Part shown: positions 20,315 to 33,418 of the stretch, in pieces
Layout: every line of letters begins with the position of its first letter
How positions within the stretch are numbered: the stretch's first letter is position 1
DNA from: Penicillus capitatus
Taxonomy: Eukaryota > Chlorophyta
NCBI GenBank assembly: GCA_965649825.1
Contig: OZ287703.1
Location: 1,116,001-1,180,000, forward strand
DNA length: 64,000 nt
Reading direction: 5' to 3'
Notes under the pieces: model-generated
What the model was told of the DNA's origin: nothing
Databases searched by the model: none
The model's input: only the letters and a program-made list of their open reading frames with translations
Position numbers and translations under genes: made by a program

Positions 20315-21727
20315 ATGTTCTACGAGGATGAATTCGAAAGTGCGTGGCCCCTATGGCAAGAGGGCATGAATGAGAGGCGCCTCGTCTCGATTGACGTCGC
20401 CGTTTGCATCGACCGTCTATGGACGGCGCTTTTCCAAACGGGCTCAGACTTTCAGGTCAGACCATTCAGACAGCCAAGGCTCGGCAGTCTCGACAATGGG
20501 ATTGCTGTACAGAAACGAGCAAACGAGACGCGTCGCTATCGTCAAGTGGAAGAAACGAACTGGACGCTGCATTTCTCAGATTTGCCAACGTCATCACAGT
20601 TTCAATGGACACATGCACCCCTGCCTCTGGTGGAAAAGACTCCTTCTGTTGGCATGATGCGCAAAGTGTGACCCAAAGCATGAGAGACACCACAGCCGCC
20701 ATTCTGTACCCAGGTGCTTTTCACCTGTCCAGGCAATTCCATGCATCCAGCGTCCTTCCGCACGGAGCAAGTGGAGCGATGTATGGAGTACATCCCTGGA
20801 CGTCGCTTTGTTGTGGATGTCTGTGTTCTCTCTTCTCCTATCTACTGTGATCGATTCCGTCCCATTGTTCGGTAAAGAAAGCGTGATCGCCATCGTCATC
20901 CATCATGCATGGATGTGAGAGATCAGGTTCACGGCAGAGAGGCGTGCATCCAAACATGTCCATCTGACAGTGGATTCCCAGCTCGTCTTTGTGGCCAAAG
21001 TCAATTTCGTTCTCAAACGTTTCATCGAATCCAGCGCACGGAGTATGTGCGATCGCAGTGTCCTGTTCAGTGAGTGGCATGTCGTTGTGATCACTAGGTG
21101 GAATGGATGACAGTTTCAAGAAATGGCTCGAGGCGCTCGAGCAGACCTTTCCATCAGCATTACCTAATAATTCTTCCAAAACACAAAGACACATCCACAG
21201 ACGATCCCAAGACCGGAAGGATATCAAGTGAGCATCCTGTACGGAAGGGAGTGCGTGATCGATGCAGGTGTGATGAAAGGTCACATCGTTTGATGGACGT
21301 GCCTACCGAGATCGAAGAAGAAGAGGATGACGAGTCCGTGCGGCGGCGGCGGCGATCCGAAACCGACTCCCTTGCCCTCGCTGTACTCATTCTCTCTCTG
21401 TCACTATCCCTTCTGCGCTTTGTCTGCCTTCTGCTATCGCTCCCTCAGAGGTACGACCTCAATGCCGTCACATCATCTCGCAATGCTCTCGACAGGATGG
21501 TCACTGTGGCGCATGGATGGATGGCACGCATTCCTTGGAGTCTTGCTCTACAAGGATGTTGCGTCGTGCTCGTGACGGGGATAATATATTCAAGACTCTC
21601 TCCTCTCCTAACCCTCTTTGGCGAAGCCCACTGTCCTTCCAGTGGTTTCGTTTTGTGTTTTGCAATCTCTTTCTTAACGACTAGCTTCATGCGACACGTT
21701 CTAGGTTCCACGAATCCGAATGTGTGA
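20315..21727 (+). CDS. VASt-domain membrane protein (LAM/VAD1-like, sterol-transfer family)
   Basis: The 3' half is well resolved: an exon ending at 20871, then 20927-21042, 21098-21227 and 21268 onward. Joined, it reads FRTEQVERCMEYIPG, FVVDVCVLSSPIYCDRF, HVHLTVDSQLVFVAKVNF, FIESSARSGMDDSFKKWLE, matching the C-terminal half of VASt (a START-like fold that moves sterols at membrane contacts). An acidic/Arg linker and hydrophobic segments follow (IPWSLALQGCCVVLVTGIIY), as expected for a C-terminal anchor. The pyrimidine-rich stretch 21384-21452 may be an intron rather than a helix. The 5' half (from MFYEDEFESAWPLWQEG) has junctions I could not settle, and no GRAM domain was found. Confidence 0.6.
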
Positions 21728-22086
21728 TATTTGATTGATCCCCTGTATTTTCAAATTGGATTGGTCAGGGAAGCAGGCGCGAAGGGACCATGTGTGACCT
21801 GTCTTGTCAACAATGTCAAGTTGATGGATGATCTTCTGCCGTCGTGGAGTGGTCAGGCATTCGTCGAAGGGTACTGCTGTCACATCAGTGTATCAGCGGA
21901 AGGCTGCCGTCATTGTCACTTCAGGGCACTGACAGTTTTCGTTTGAAGTCACGCGTTCAGCGACCATTCGTTCGCAGCGACTCCCTCGTAGCTACACGTC
22001 GTGTTTACGACGGTATTTCACGTCGTGCTGTCAAACGTGTCGTTGTCGTCGTCTCTGTTCCGAACGAACGCACCGAGACCGACTCC

Positions 22087-25000
22087 ATGCAACCACCCAC
22101 CCCTCAGCGCGACGTAAAAACCCCCAGCCCGACCCCCGCTGAATCAAACCCTTCCATCTCTCCTCAGCAGGTGGCCGTCGGAATTAGTCCCTCGTTCACT
22201 TCGCCACATGCAATGGGACTCTCACATCAAGTTGAAGAATATTGGACGACTCTTATCAAGGCAAGACATTAGAGGTGAGAGATTACGGTTTGAGAGACAG
22301 AGGTGTGTGGCAGGGAGCGAATTTGATCAAGTGTGGTCGTAGAGGACAACCGCACATTCATTTCTTCCGTCTTTCTGACAGTCAAGACTCGCTCACATGG
22401 GAATCAAAAGTCTGAGAAGAGGGATGATGGACAATGCATGAGTTGTGTTATTAGGGCCGCTTGCGACGTGTTCCCCTGATTCAAGTGCGCAAGATCCTGC
22501 AAGGACAACAGACACAGGTCTTTCTAAGAAACAGAGGTAACCCGACAGCCAGAGGGTTAGAAAAACAGTCCATGTCTCTTATCTACGGACACAGGCAACC
22601 AACGTCTCACTCTTTTCATAACTCCACACACCCTCACTCCTCTTAGGCAAGAAGATCGGACTCTGGATGTCATGTGCCAATCTGAAGAAGAATTTCATCT
22701 CTGGTATCATGCTTTAAAGTATGTTACAGGTATGGCCATTGTGTGAGGTAAGAGTGAGATGGCGAGTGTCTTTCTGTTGGCTGTTTAGATCAAATCCGTT
22801 CACAACCGTATGCTCATGTACGACATTCTCGTTTTTCCCCTCAGCACCAGTCTCCTCCTTCTTTACACGGTGGAGGTATGAGTCAAGGATTTGCGAACCA
22901 GAATCTGGGATTTCCAGCTACGGGTAACGTTCCTGGAGATTGTTATATATGGGGAGCACCGCCATCCCCGCAGCAGCCGGGAGTGGAACTTCTTAAGGTC
23001 ACATCTCCACACTTAGTCCCTTCCAGTCAGAAGCTCGATTTGATTTACGTCTCTTGTGGACCCAGTCACTTCACAGCAGTCACTCGAAATGGGAATCTCT
23101 ATACCTGGGGCTCAGGAGAGCATGGAAAGCTTGGCTTGGGATCGCCTCAGCACGTACCCATTCCGACGACTGTCCCAAAGCTCCGTGGCGTCACTGCCGT
23201 GTCGTGTGGAGATTCAAGTTCGGCCGCCATCACATCGGATGGAGATCTGTACACGTGGGGTTCGGGATTGAGTGGTCAGCTCGGCCATAACAATACCATT
23301 CCCCAGTATTTACCCAAGAGAGTGACCCATGGGTTCGGAGATATCAAGATTCGACACGTCTCTTGCGGTCCTTTTCACTCGGCCGCGATTTCAGAAGGCG
23401 GAGGTGTTTTTACATGGGGAGATGGATTTGGTGGGAAACTTGGACATGGAAACGAGACAGCACTGCTCATACCGAAACGTATTGAAGGGCTTCAGGACGT
23501 GCATCATGTATCCTGTGGTTGGTGGCACACTGCCGCAGCCGTGCGCGTCCCATGCGAAGGAGAATTTGACGCATATCGCATGGCGCTTTTTACATGGGGT
23601 GGACACTGTACATGGGAAGGTGACAGTAACAAGGGATGTCTGGGAAATGGGGCCAAGACAGGTGAATGGAGTCCGATCGAAGTCGGAGGAGACCTGGCTG
23701 TCAAGCATGTCAAGACCGTTGCCTGCGGACTCAACTTGACAGTCGTGGTGACCAAGGCTGGTGCTGTTTATCAAATGGGCTCAACAGGCGCCGAAGATGC
23801 GTCTGTGCCATGGGAAGGAGCCAAGACGCCGACACGAGTAGAAGGCCCACTCAAACGCATATATGCAGAACAGGTTACTCTTTTGCACTGCCGCCAGATC
23901 TCACTCTTTTTCAGGTGGCGTGTGGAAAACAGCATGTGGTCGTGGTCGGCACAACAATGACCACGAGGTCCTCATCCTCCGAGAAGAAGCATCACGTAAG
24001 CGAAGCATCGTGCCGTTCGGTTTGCAGAAGACACGCTTTTGGGATTTAGGTCTTTTCCTGGGGGGTTGGTAAACGCGGCCAGTTAGGTTTGGGTTCCCAC
24101 AAGGATCACACAACGCCCCAATTTATCGACGATCTCGGTCTGCGAAAAGTGACCAATGTAGAGGAGCACACATGTCTGTCACTATCTAAACTTGACGAGG
24201 GAGATGCTGGCCTTAGGTGTGTTGTGGAGGTGATTATACATTGATTGTCTGTGCTCATGACCACAAAGCTGTTGTGGCTCAAACAACGGAGATGCTTGTC
24301 ACCCAGACGCCAGATTACAGTCCAACAGGCTCAGCACTGCCGCGTCGATTGACATATCAGAACAGTGCGAGTGCCACCGTAGTGTCTGTTAATCAGCTGA
24401 GAATTGCAAAAAGAGCGAATCTGAATCACCGCGATGGTGTTGGATCGTTGGACCACATCTCATTGGCCTCATCGACCTCATCCATTCGCAAAATGAAGTC
24501 AGATGTGTTGCTCGGTGCAGGACGACTGGATCGGAGTCGTACTGGATCGACACCTATGAGCGATGCCCCTTCTGAACAGCGTACCCCTCATGCCGTCGAG
24601 GAGAAAAGGAGTGGAACGGGCACGACGCCTGTCGTTCGACCCGGAACGCCCACCTCACTTGCGGAATCGCATGACGGCAGTCGTCATGCATCTGTACCGG
24701 AATTTACGGCAGCTGAAAGTTCAACAACGACAACGACAACGGCACGCCCAAAATTTGATGCCATCCATCCAGGCGAGGCAGAATCGGTGGTGTCGGATCC
24801 CGGGGATCGTGGGGACGAAAGCTCTTCGGATGATGATGCCTCGATTGCCAACACCGACGGTCAATTTCCTAACGATGCGTATTCTGAAGAAGACAGCTCT
24901 GCGCATCGCAGTGCGCCGTCCTTCAGCGAAAAAGGCGGAGATAATGAATACGGCGTATCGAAGCAGCTGCCCGAGTCTTTTAAATTGCCCATCATGCCGT

Positions 25001-26183
25001 TTCCTCCTTCGACAGATGTGGCACCGGTGACGTCTGCACGCAATCTCTCACGCAATTTGGCGACGGCAGCTCGGATTCGCACTCGACAACGAGGCCTCGA
25101 ACGCCGTCTTGGCATCACAGATACGTGGGCATCCGATCGGCTCATCTCGAAGCAGATCAGCACTCCCACAGATGTTGATCTGATGAGCACTGGATGGAAT
25201 CCGACACATTCAGTGATTCAAGAAGAAAGCTGCCAAACAGCCAGAGATCTACGATCGCAATCGACGGCCGAAACCAGAGACGCTCATCAACGTCATCGAC
25301 GGACAACTTCAGAACAGAATCTCTACCTAAATTCGCTCAAGGAGTCATTGAAGAACGTGGGTGATGCAAAGAAGACAAAAGTGCTAAACTATGGCAAGCT
25401 TTTGGAGAGTGTCGAAGAGCGATTAATTGTCCTTGCTGCGAAACAGAAGGAAGAAATACGAGATGTAGATCCCGAGTTGATGTCTGTACTAAAACTTCTG
25501 GACGCTGATGATTACCAGAAGCAGATAGGAGCATTCTTCGAAGCTGAGACAGTAGAGAAGACCATACAGCTTGTTCACAAACTCACGTCTGTTCTCAACG
25601 CAGCTACTGTTCCGAACGACGCCGTCACGACCAACGTTCTCTCTCATCTTCATCTGCCTTGACTCCTGTCATGCATTTCTGATGCATAGGCGGATCCGTT
25701 GCAGAGTTCTGTATCGAATCACGAGATCACCTTGTGTCAGCTGAAAGACATTGTGAAAGAACTGAGGCAGACGCTTGGCTTAACGGCAGAAAATGGGACG
25801 GCTTTTCATGGACCGCCGCCACCGCCGCCAAAATCCGAAAAAGACCTTCCAGGTGGAGTGGCGGCCAATAGTCCTCCGATTTCAGCCACCTCACGTCTGT
25901 CTCTCTCTCCAGGGAGGATGCGTTTTAACTGACTCTGTGTGGCACAGAGGATGGCGTCACGAATTCTGTTCATCTGTGGATGGAGAAAGTGGATCCAGGA
26001 GTCTCCATCGTCTTTCAGAGCACCGGAGGAATGACGAAGATCAAGAAGATCCGATTTGCAAAGCGCATGTTTGCGTGGGATGGAGCTCAGAAGTGGTGGG
26101 ACGAAAATCAGGAACGCCTGATTCGAGACTACCAATTGGAACCCGGATACGATCCACTCAACAACTCGGCATCCGAAAGCTGA
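22087..26183 (+). CDS. PH-RCC1-BRX protein (PRAF-like, without FYVE)
   Basis: 1187 aa from ten exons: 22087-22260, 22314-22409, 22455-22536, 22652-22729, 22789-23873, 23915-23995, 24050-24157, 24217-25635, 25690-25894 and 25948-26183. N-terminal PH domain (LIKCGRRGQPHIHFFRLS, RVPLIQVRKILQGQQTQVF, EEEFHLWYHALK). Then RCC1 repeats (LYTWGSGEHGKLGLG, LYTWGSGLSGQLGH, VFTWGDGFGGKLGHG, VFSWGVGKRGQLGLG), a low-complexity Ser/Thr region, a coiled segment, and a C-terminal BRX domain (EKVDPGVSIVFQST, KKIRFAKRMFAWDG, WWDENQERL). Plant PRAFs have FYVE between RCC1 and BRX; no such Cys cluster is seen. Intron 1 is GC-AG. AATAAA at 26422. Confidence 0.9.
22261..22313 (+). other. GC-AG intron in the PH-RCC1-BRX gene
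   Basis: Donor AAG|GCAAGA, the usual GC-AG consensus. A nearby GT donor (GAG|GTGAGA) would leave an in-frame TAG in the exon, so GC is required to join the halves of the PH domain. Confidence 0.8.
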
Positions 26184-26831
26184 TTGATTGCGATGACATA
26201 TGGCTGGTCGAATAACAACACATCCGTCAAGATCTTAAATGCTTTCATTGAGACGCTATACATTTGCAGGACACTCATTCTGGACAACACCTTAAACATC
26301 GTTCTGTCGGCTTCCTGCTCATTTGCCTGCCTGCCTGCCTGTCCGTCCGAGTATTGTTGTTTTCTCTTATTGTCATCGCCAAAGGGCGTATGTATGTGCC
26401 TGCTTTTGTGTTGTTGTGGGGAATAAAGTCTAGTGTCTGCCTTTGGCGAGAAGTTCTGCAGGTATCCTGGACGAGAGGCGTGTGCTTAAACGCTGTCTTG
26501 GTCGACCTTGCAAAATTAACTTCGACGACATGAACACCATCGAGTTGTGAACATACGCACGTTCGTTCGTTCGAATGACGCGACAGCGCCGCTTATCATC
26601 TAACCGTCGAGAATACATCATGATTTAAGGCGGGCAACTCTACCACGTCTGTTTTACACCCTACACACTCCGTTTACCGCCTGACTTCATTCGATTGCTG
26701 TAGCACTCTACAGTCATATATTTTCTGCACGACCGTCTTTGCTTTTACGACCAGACCCATCCGTGTTGCCAATACGAACGTACCTACATCCATTAGATTT
26801 TACATATAAGTGGCAGTGAACGCCTTTTATC
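26184..26831. other. Intergenic with a TGCC microsatellite
   Basis: 3' flank of the PH-RCC1-BRX gene (poly(A) signal at 26422) and upstream region of the kinesin gene. A TGCC/TCCG tetranucleotide tract lies at about 26325-26350. No coding signal found. Confidence 0.6.
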
Positions 26832-29800
26832 ATGTCTCGAAATTTATCTCGCCCGCCGAGTTCTGCTTCTTTTCGAAAATCAGCTGAACACAGCGATTTC
26901 AATAAGTCTTTTAACAACTCAGGCAGTTGGTGTTCTGAAGTTGGTCGTCCCCAAACACCGTTGTCAGCCAGAGCACGAATGGGAAGCGATTCCGCACGAG
27001 CCACGCCGGTTCCTCGGCCGCATTCGGCCATGGGCTCTGCCAGAGGAGGCGACAGCGGAGGAGGAGGCGTCAAAGTGAGCACCGTCCCGACTCTTTCAAA
27101 ACCCCCATGTCTCGCCGTTGCTGTTGAGCCATGTCCATGCGGCGACACGTGTGAATCTTACCGCCGAGGCATCACCGACGCACGCGCTGCGGCGCATCTC
27201 AGTCGTGATGCCTCGCTCGCACACAGCATGGCATGGTGCACAAAACCGCACCCGACTCGAACGCCGTCATTTTTGAGCTACCCACCGACTTCGTTCGACC
27301 CTCGCTCGCTCGCCCCCTTAACGTTCATTATCCGCACGTTCTCTGTTTCTGACGTGGTGTGGTCTGTGTTCAGGTCGTTGTACGTACACGTCCAGCGAAT
27401 CAATTCGAATTGAAAGAAGGTGCGTTTTCGTTGCTGCCGAATCGGTTCGGATGTCGAACCGCTGTATGGGCGCATTGTAGACGGCAACAAAGTGTGCTTC
27501 ACTGTTGCGACCGAGGAGACATGTATGCTACAAGTGGTCGGCAAGAACGATCCCTATACGTTCACGTTCGATAATGTCTTCGGGCAACATTCGCGACAGA
27601 TCGAGGTTTTCGAGGCGGCGGGAATTCCGACAGTGGATAATGTATTATCTGGCTATAACTCAACTATCTTTGCCTATGGCCAAACCGGAGCTGGAAAGAC
27701 GCACACGATGGTCGGTGTCATCAAATCTGAAGAATTGCGGGGATTGACGCCGCGTGTATTCGAGTATCTCTTCAAAAAAATCAAGGAAGAGCAGGCAACG
27801 CAAACGCCTCCCCCGGAGTACAAGGTTATTTGCAGCAATCTTGAGATCTACAACGAGACGATTACGGATCTGCTGACCCCTGGTTCCACGAACCTGCAGT
27901 TGAGAAACGACACGAAGCTTGGATCCGGCACTTACGTTGATGGCCTTAAGGAAGTCGAAGTGAAGAGCGGTAGGACTCCATACATTTCGCCGTGCTTTGT
28001 GTGATATGCTGCGTGTGGTTTAGCCGATCAAGCCCTGGATTTGATGGAAATTGGTACCAATTCCAGAACTGTCTCGGCCACCAATGCCAATCTTACATCC
28101 TCTCGATCGCATTGTGTCTTTACTTGCGTGATCACACGAAAACAGAAACAAGCCGACGGAGGCGAAAGCAACAAAATCTCCCGTCTCAATCTAGTCGACT
28201 TAGCTGGTATGGAAAGGGAGCTCGCTCTTGAGGATAGGGCTCAGTTTGTGTGTGATCGCTCTTAGGTAGCGAACGTGCAAAGGTCTCGGATGGAAAAGAT
28301 GCCCAAACGCTCAAGGAGGGATGCAATATCAACAAATCCCTGACCTGCCTAGGTCGTGTTATCAAGGAACTGGTGGAGGCTCAACGCAAAGGAGGCAAAG
28401 TCCACGTGCCTTACAGAGATTCAAAGTTGACGGCTCTTCTTCAAGTGAGCATCGACGCGCATCTTGCACGCGATCGAGATGGATGTGCCTGTGGGTCAGG
28501 AATCGCTCGGTGGAAACGCACGGACCACGATTATTGCAGGAGTATCGCCGATGTTCAGTGCCTCGACAGAATCGCTATCGACGCTTCAATTCGTCCAACG
28601 CGCCAAGCACATAAAGAACAGAGCAAAGGCGAATGAGGCGATCAAGATGGATCCACAGGCATTGCATCTCGAAGTACTGAAGCTGAGATCTCAGATCGAG
28701 AAGATGAAGAAGGAAGGTTTCTCAACGGCAGGCATCGAAACGAGTCCCGCAGCTCCCGTTGCCGCAGAACCCGATCCGGAAGTTCTTGAGAAGCTGGAAG
28801 CAAAGGAACAGCGTTGCAGTGAGCTCGAGTGCCAATTGATGAACGCCAGAATGGAATCTGAGAACTCGCAGATAGAGAACAGGAAACTCGAAAACGAGAT
28901 TTCTGTTCTCAGAAATCTGAAGACCGAACTTCAAAACAACATCGACGATATGATGGGACAGTTCACTGGTTGGCAGCAAAAGATCACGGAAGCAGAAGAA
29001 ATCCAAAAGAAGGCACGCGCCCACATTTCTTAGCATGGCGCGGCCGAGGGCGTTGGCTTTAGGTGTACGAGGCAGAATGTCAAGTGCTCAAAGAAGACAT
29101 CCAGATGCACCAGAAGCGCATTGAGAACCAAGAGATCGAGAAGAAAGAACGAGATGTCAAGATTGACGAACTCAAAGACACCTTATCGAAGGTCATGTTG
29201 GACCTCAGCGAGATGAAGAGTTCCAACGACGACTTGGCGTCCAAACTCAATGTAGCGAATGACGATATCGATCAGAAAAAACTTCAGATCGATCAACTCA
29301 ACAAGGTACTGAACAGTGGCAGCGCTGCTGTGTACAGGGCGATGATGCGTCGCTCTGGGATGTCTGGGCAGAGGGTTGTTGAGTTAGCTGTGGTCTTTAG
29401 GACTACCATTCCGTCTCCGCGTCTTTGAAACTTTCTGATGCTTCTCGAGAGAAACTTGAACAGGAGCTTTCTGCTGCGAACACGTTGATCAAAACCAAAG
29501 AGGCCGAACTCGACTCTCTTCAATCCCAATTGGACCGCGAGCGTTCCAATCTCTCCGATGTCCAGGCAGACAACACTGAGCTCAAGCAGAAGATCGACGA
29601 TCTTGAAAACGCCAAAGCAGAACTGAAGAGGAAGATCTCTGAGACCGAGAAGATGGTAAAGGATCTCGAAGTGCAGAAACGCGAACTGGATTCTGAAATT
29701 GAGGTGAGGACATGTCTTGATATCATTTCTAGAACATCTTTGACCTTCGCGATCATGAGCATTGATTTCTTTTCTTTCTTTTCTTCAGTGCCTGCAACAG

Positions 29801-32030
29801 CATTGCGCTACTTTGGAAAGAGCATCCGATGACCTTCGTGCTCAACTCACGGAGCAGAATAAAGAAATTCGCGATCGCGAATCTGAGCTGAAAGAGCTCA
29901 AAGCGCAGCTCCATGAGTCGCAGGAAACTGTTGGAGAGATGGAAGTGAAAGTCTCCAATAGAGATGCCACCATCTTAGATTTGGAATCCAATGTCTCTTC
30001 GCTGACCAAAGTCGTCGATTCCAAAGAATCTGAACTCGCTCAATACAAACGCAATCTTACGGATACCGAAAGTCAGCTTCAGGTAACAAACACTTAGATG
30101 GTCCACCCACCCTCCTGACCCAGACTCCCAAATGACGCCCTGCGCACATCTTGCCTGTACATGCTGTCTATGCACCACAACCTCTCTTTCGTTTGGTGTA
30201 CGGTGACACATGACGTGTGTGCGTTTAGATGATCGAGAATCAGCGCACGGAGCTTGAGGCACAAGTGGCTCACTATGTTGAGCTCAGCAAACGTCAGAGA
30301 GAAGAGGCATCTGCTTTGAAGACGGAGTTCGAGAAGGCCACCGTTGATTTCCAAGAAGAATTGGCTGCCAAAGATGACGACATGCGTCGTGCTCAAGCGA
30401 ATTACGAGGCGCAGCTTAAGGCCAGAGATGCACGACTGGCAGAAAGTGTCAAACAGTTTGACGAGCAAAAACAACAGCTACTGGAAGAGCACCAGACCAT
30501 CGTGCAAGAACTCAAAGAGAACATCGCTGAGCTGACCGCCGAACGCGAACGCAAGATTCGCCAGCACAAGGAAGATATCAAAGAGTGGGATAGCAAGTAC
30601 GCCATCCATCCCCTTGCAAGCGGCAGACGGTATGGATGTTTGTGTCCGCCCTCGCAGATACAAAGCTTCGATCGAGGACTACGAGATTCGACTAGAAGAG
30701 AACGAGAAGAGACACTGTTCGCAATCCGAAGAGCTCGAGGCCGTCATCCGCAAGAAAGAGGTATCGGGAATGGCACTCCATAAGATCATGGATGCAAGGG
30801 ATGGATGTTATCTAGAACGAACTCCGAGACACGTCGAGTCGATTGAATGCTGACATTGCTTCATTGCAACGTCGTTTGGAGGACGAGGTCGCGAGATACG
30901 AGGCGGAGAACCTTGAAAGAGAGAAATCGATGCAGGAACTCCTTTACCAACATAAGAAGGTCCGTCCGTCCGTCCGTCCGTCTTAGAGCACAGGTAGTAT
31001 CATACAATGCCGTTGCCTGTGCAGGAAACGAAGCATCAAGTTCGATCATTAGAAGAGGCTGTGAACAAGTACAAGGCTCTTGTTGAGGATAAGGACTCGA
31101 CGATCGAGTACCTGGAGAGAAAACATCAGGACGCCGTGCAAAGCGCTGAATCGAAACTCAAGTACAACTTCTTTCATCTCATGAATGCACTCGCACGTTT
31201 TTTCTCCCCATTTATGATTCGTTTCAAACCATTCTTTCCTTAGAAGATTGTCACAGGCCACCTGTACATCACACATGCTCTTTGGCATGTCAAAAATTTG
31301 TGGCGGCAATAAACTTTGTTCATGTAACTTTGATATCTTGATGATGATGAGCGAAGACCCCATCTCTATGCTCTCTGTTCGACACGCTGTATCTGATGTT
31401 TAGGAAAGAGGTGGCTAAGATGCGTCACGAGATTGAAGAGACCAAAGCTGAAGCAGAGGCTGTATCCCGTACCTCCGAGCAACAGATGGACGCTCTTGAG
31501 CGCAAACTTGATGAAACCAAGAAGAAATATGGCGATGAGCTCCACTACAGAGAACAACGCATCCAGAATCTTGAAGATCAGCTCGGGTAAGGGTCCATCC
31601 ATCCATTCAAGACAGACAAGGACTGAGCATCATGGTCGTGCATTGCTGTAGAGAGAAGGACGAGTTCCGCAACTATCTTGAGGACTACAACTGTGCTCTG
31701 CATCGTTACTCTCAGATAAACCACACGCTCTACAGTGTGCTAGAAGGCATTAACAATACTCTAGCCGAGGTAGACGGTGGCTCTCGACCATCGTCGGTCG
31801 CGAGCTCGTACCTGTCGTCCTATGAAGACAGGAACACATACGACTGTGAAATCAGCGCTGCGTTCTCGAAAATGCCATCATCCAGGTGAGACACTCTGTT
31901 GTTTGTATATCAAGAGATCGCTCATATGGTTTGCTGTATTTCTAGATTTGGTACTGGGGCAGATTCTGCCTTCCAGCCCTTCAGCCATAGCGATTTTACT
32001 AAGGAGGCGTTGTACAATGCGCGAGCATGA
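26832..32030 (+). CDS. Kinesin-12-type motor protein
   Basis: 1248 aa in sixteen exons (first 26832-27074; last 31946-32030). N-terminal motor after an 80-residue Ser/Arg-rich head: [14 protein letters not shown]-loop [32 protein letters not shown], switch [10 protein letters not shown], switch II LVDLAGSER, and [13 protein letters not shown] with [15 protein letters not shown] closing the domain. About 850 residues of heptad-rich coiled coil follow. In plants kinesin-12 works at the phragmoplast and cortical division zone; here the cellular role is inference. Intron 1 (27075-27373, about 299 bp) and the 31162-31403 intron are unusually long for this window. One intron is GC-AG, another begins with a GTCC tetranucleotide tract. 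AATAAA at 32168. Confidence 0.92.
29013..29062 (+). other. GC-AG intron in the kinesin gene
   Basis: Donor AAG|GCACGC, identical over eight bases to the ClpR intron donor apart from the preceding base context. No GT occurs between the last coiled-coil codon and the in-frame TAG at 29032, so a GC donor is needed to reach the exon starting [12 protein letters not shown]. Confidence 0.8.
30960..30983 (+). repeat. GTCC tetranucleotide tract at an intron donor
   Basis: Five to six GTCC units start exactly at the 5' splice site of a kinesin intron (AAG|GTCCGTCC). The donor has a poor match to GTAAGT. Confidence 0.85.
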
Positions 32031-33418
32031 TTTATCTCTTGTTCAAGGCACTCTTTTATTTCAACTTAGAGAGTTCCAATTGTTGTGAAAGAAGAAGAAA
32101 AGGAAGATGAAAAAGAAGACGAAGAAGAAGAACACGACGAACATAGGTTTCTATTGCTGAGGAACTGAATAAAGCTGTACCAGTAGCTGGAGGAATGCAC
32201 CTCTTATAACCTTTGCTTGTTTTGCCTGCCTGCCTACCTGCCCGCTTCTGTTTCAACGTTCTGTGAAGGATGCGGCAACGACAAGAAGAAGTGAATGACC
32301 GGGTTTCTATTTCTTCCCGCAGGAGCTGTCGGGAGAGTCCATTCAGCATTATCAAAACAACCTCTGCGCCAATCTGTCCGACGTTCAACAATTTCTAGTG
32401 CCATTTATTCTCTAGAAAGACTGGAGAGTACCTTATTTCCAGCAGCGAGAATTTCTGATTTTTGCCCTGTTCCTGCGAATGGCATTCCTATTTGAGCAAC
32501 ATGAACCACATAAGTTTCCAGTTTTCAGTGCCTGTCTGTTTAGCTCTATATACAAATCCAAGTCCTTCCCATGAGGGATAAATTGTTGCCCTTGAGTGGA
32601 GTTTTGTAGCCTCCCCCTGGGCTGGATGTGACTGATGCAGTAGAATTCCCGTTTGTCTGATTGTCTGTCCCCTGAAATGAACAAATGAAAAGAAGCATTT
32701 ATCAGCGAGACCTATTCTTGGAGGAGAAATGGGAATGATGAGAAGAACAATGAAATCTTGAGACATGCATGCATTCCTGAAGACACACATGGATTTCCCT
32801 TTTTCTCAATAAAAGCAATGCATGCACTGTTGTTGCTTTTTTGCACGCCATCTATCGTGGGCCCGAAGCCGAGTGTGCTTTGAATAGACATGGCATGTGG
32901 GGACCACGATTCGGGAAAGGGTCTCTGACGGCGGAATCGATCAATAACACTGGATTCGATATAAAAGACAACGTACATTTATTAGAGGGTGTAGGCAATT
33001 TACAGCACTATTCTCATACACAAACGATATGAAATAGGGCGGCAACATCCCACCCATCGTTTCTGTCAGTCTTTATTCGTGACACCCTGACGATATGGAT
33101 CTTAATACCGCTCTGAGATAGTTCTGTAATTGAGCCTGTTACCCCTCTCGGATTGTTCTTTTCGTTTCCTTGCATTTCGTGTATGGCTGTCGACGCATGA
33201 AGGTGCAAGGAACAGCGCCGGATGTCAGAGACAAGCAGCGCATGGTCCTAACATCAGCACCTCTCCTAATGAGTCTAAAACAGACAACAGAAACAGAAAC
33301 AACCGAAGAATGAACGTTTGAGACGATGGTTTCATGTGTTCATAGCCATTTAATGCGACATCTGAGCACATCTTCTATGACATGCTCCATCCCCATCCCA
33401 TCCCCTCGCGTCCCCCAT
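32031..33418. other. Gene-poor intergenic region
   Basis: After the kinesin poly(A) signal come a TGCC-rich microsatellite at about 32224-32245 and a purine-rich GAA tract at 32085-32140. Short frames exist on both strands with no family signature. I see no gene that can be supported. Confidence 0.5.

Noticed and set aside
20838-21284. Minus-strand acidic 148-codon frame
   Set aside because: The plus strand, once spliced, gives a clear VASt domain over the same DNA.
28000-28260. Frameshifted kinesin pseudogene
   Set aside because: All frame changes coincide with proper short introns and every motor motif is intact after splicing.
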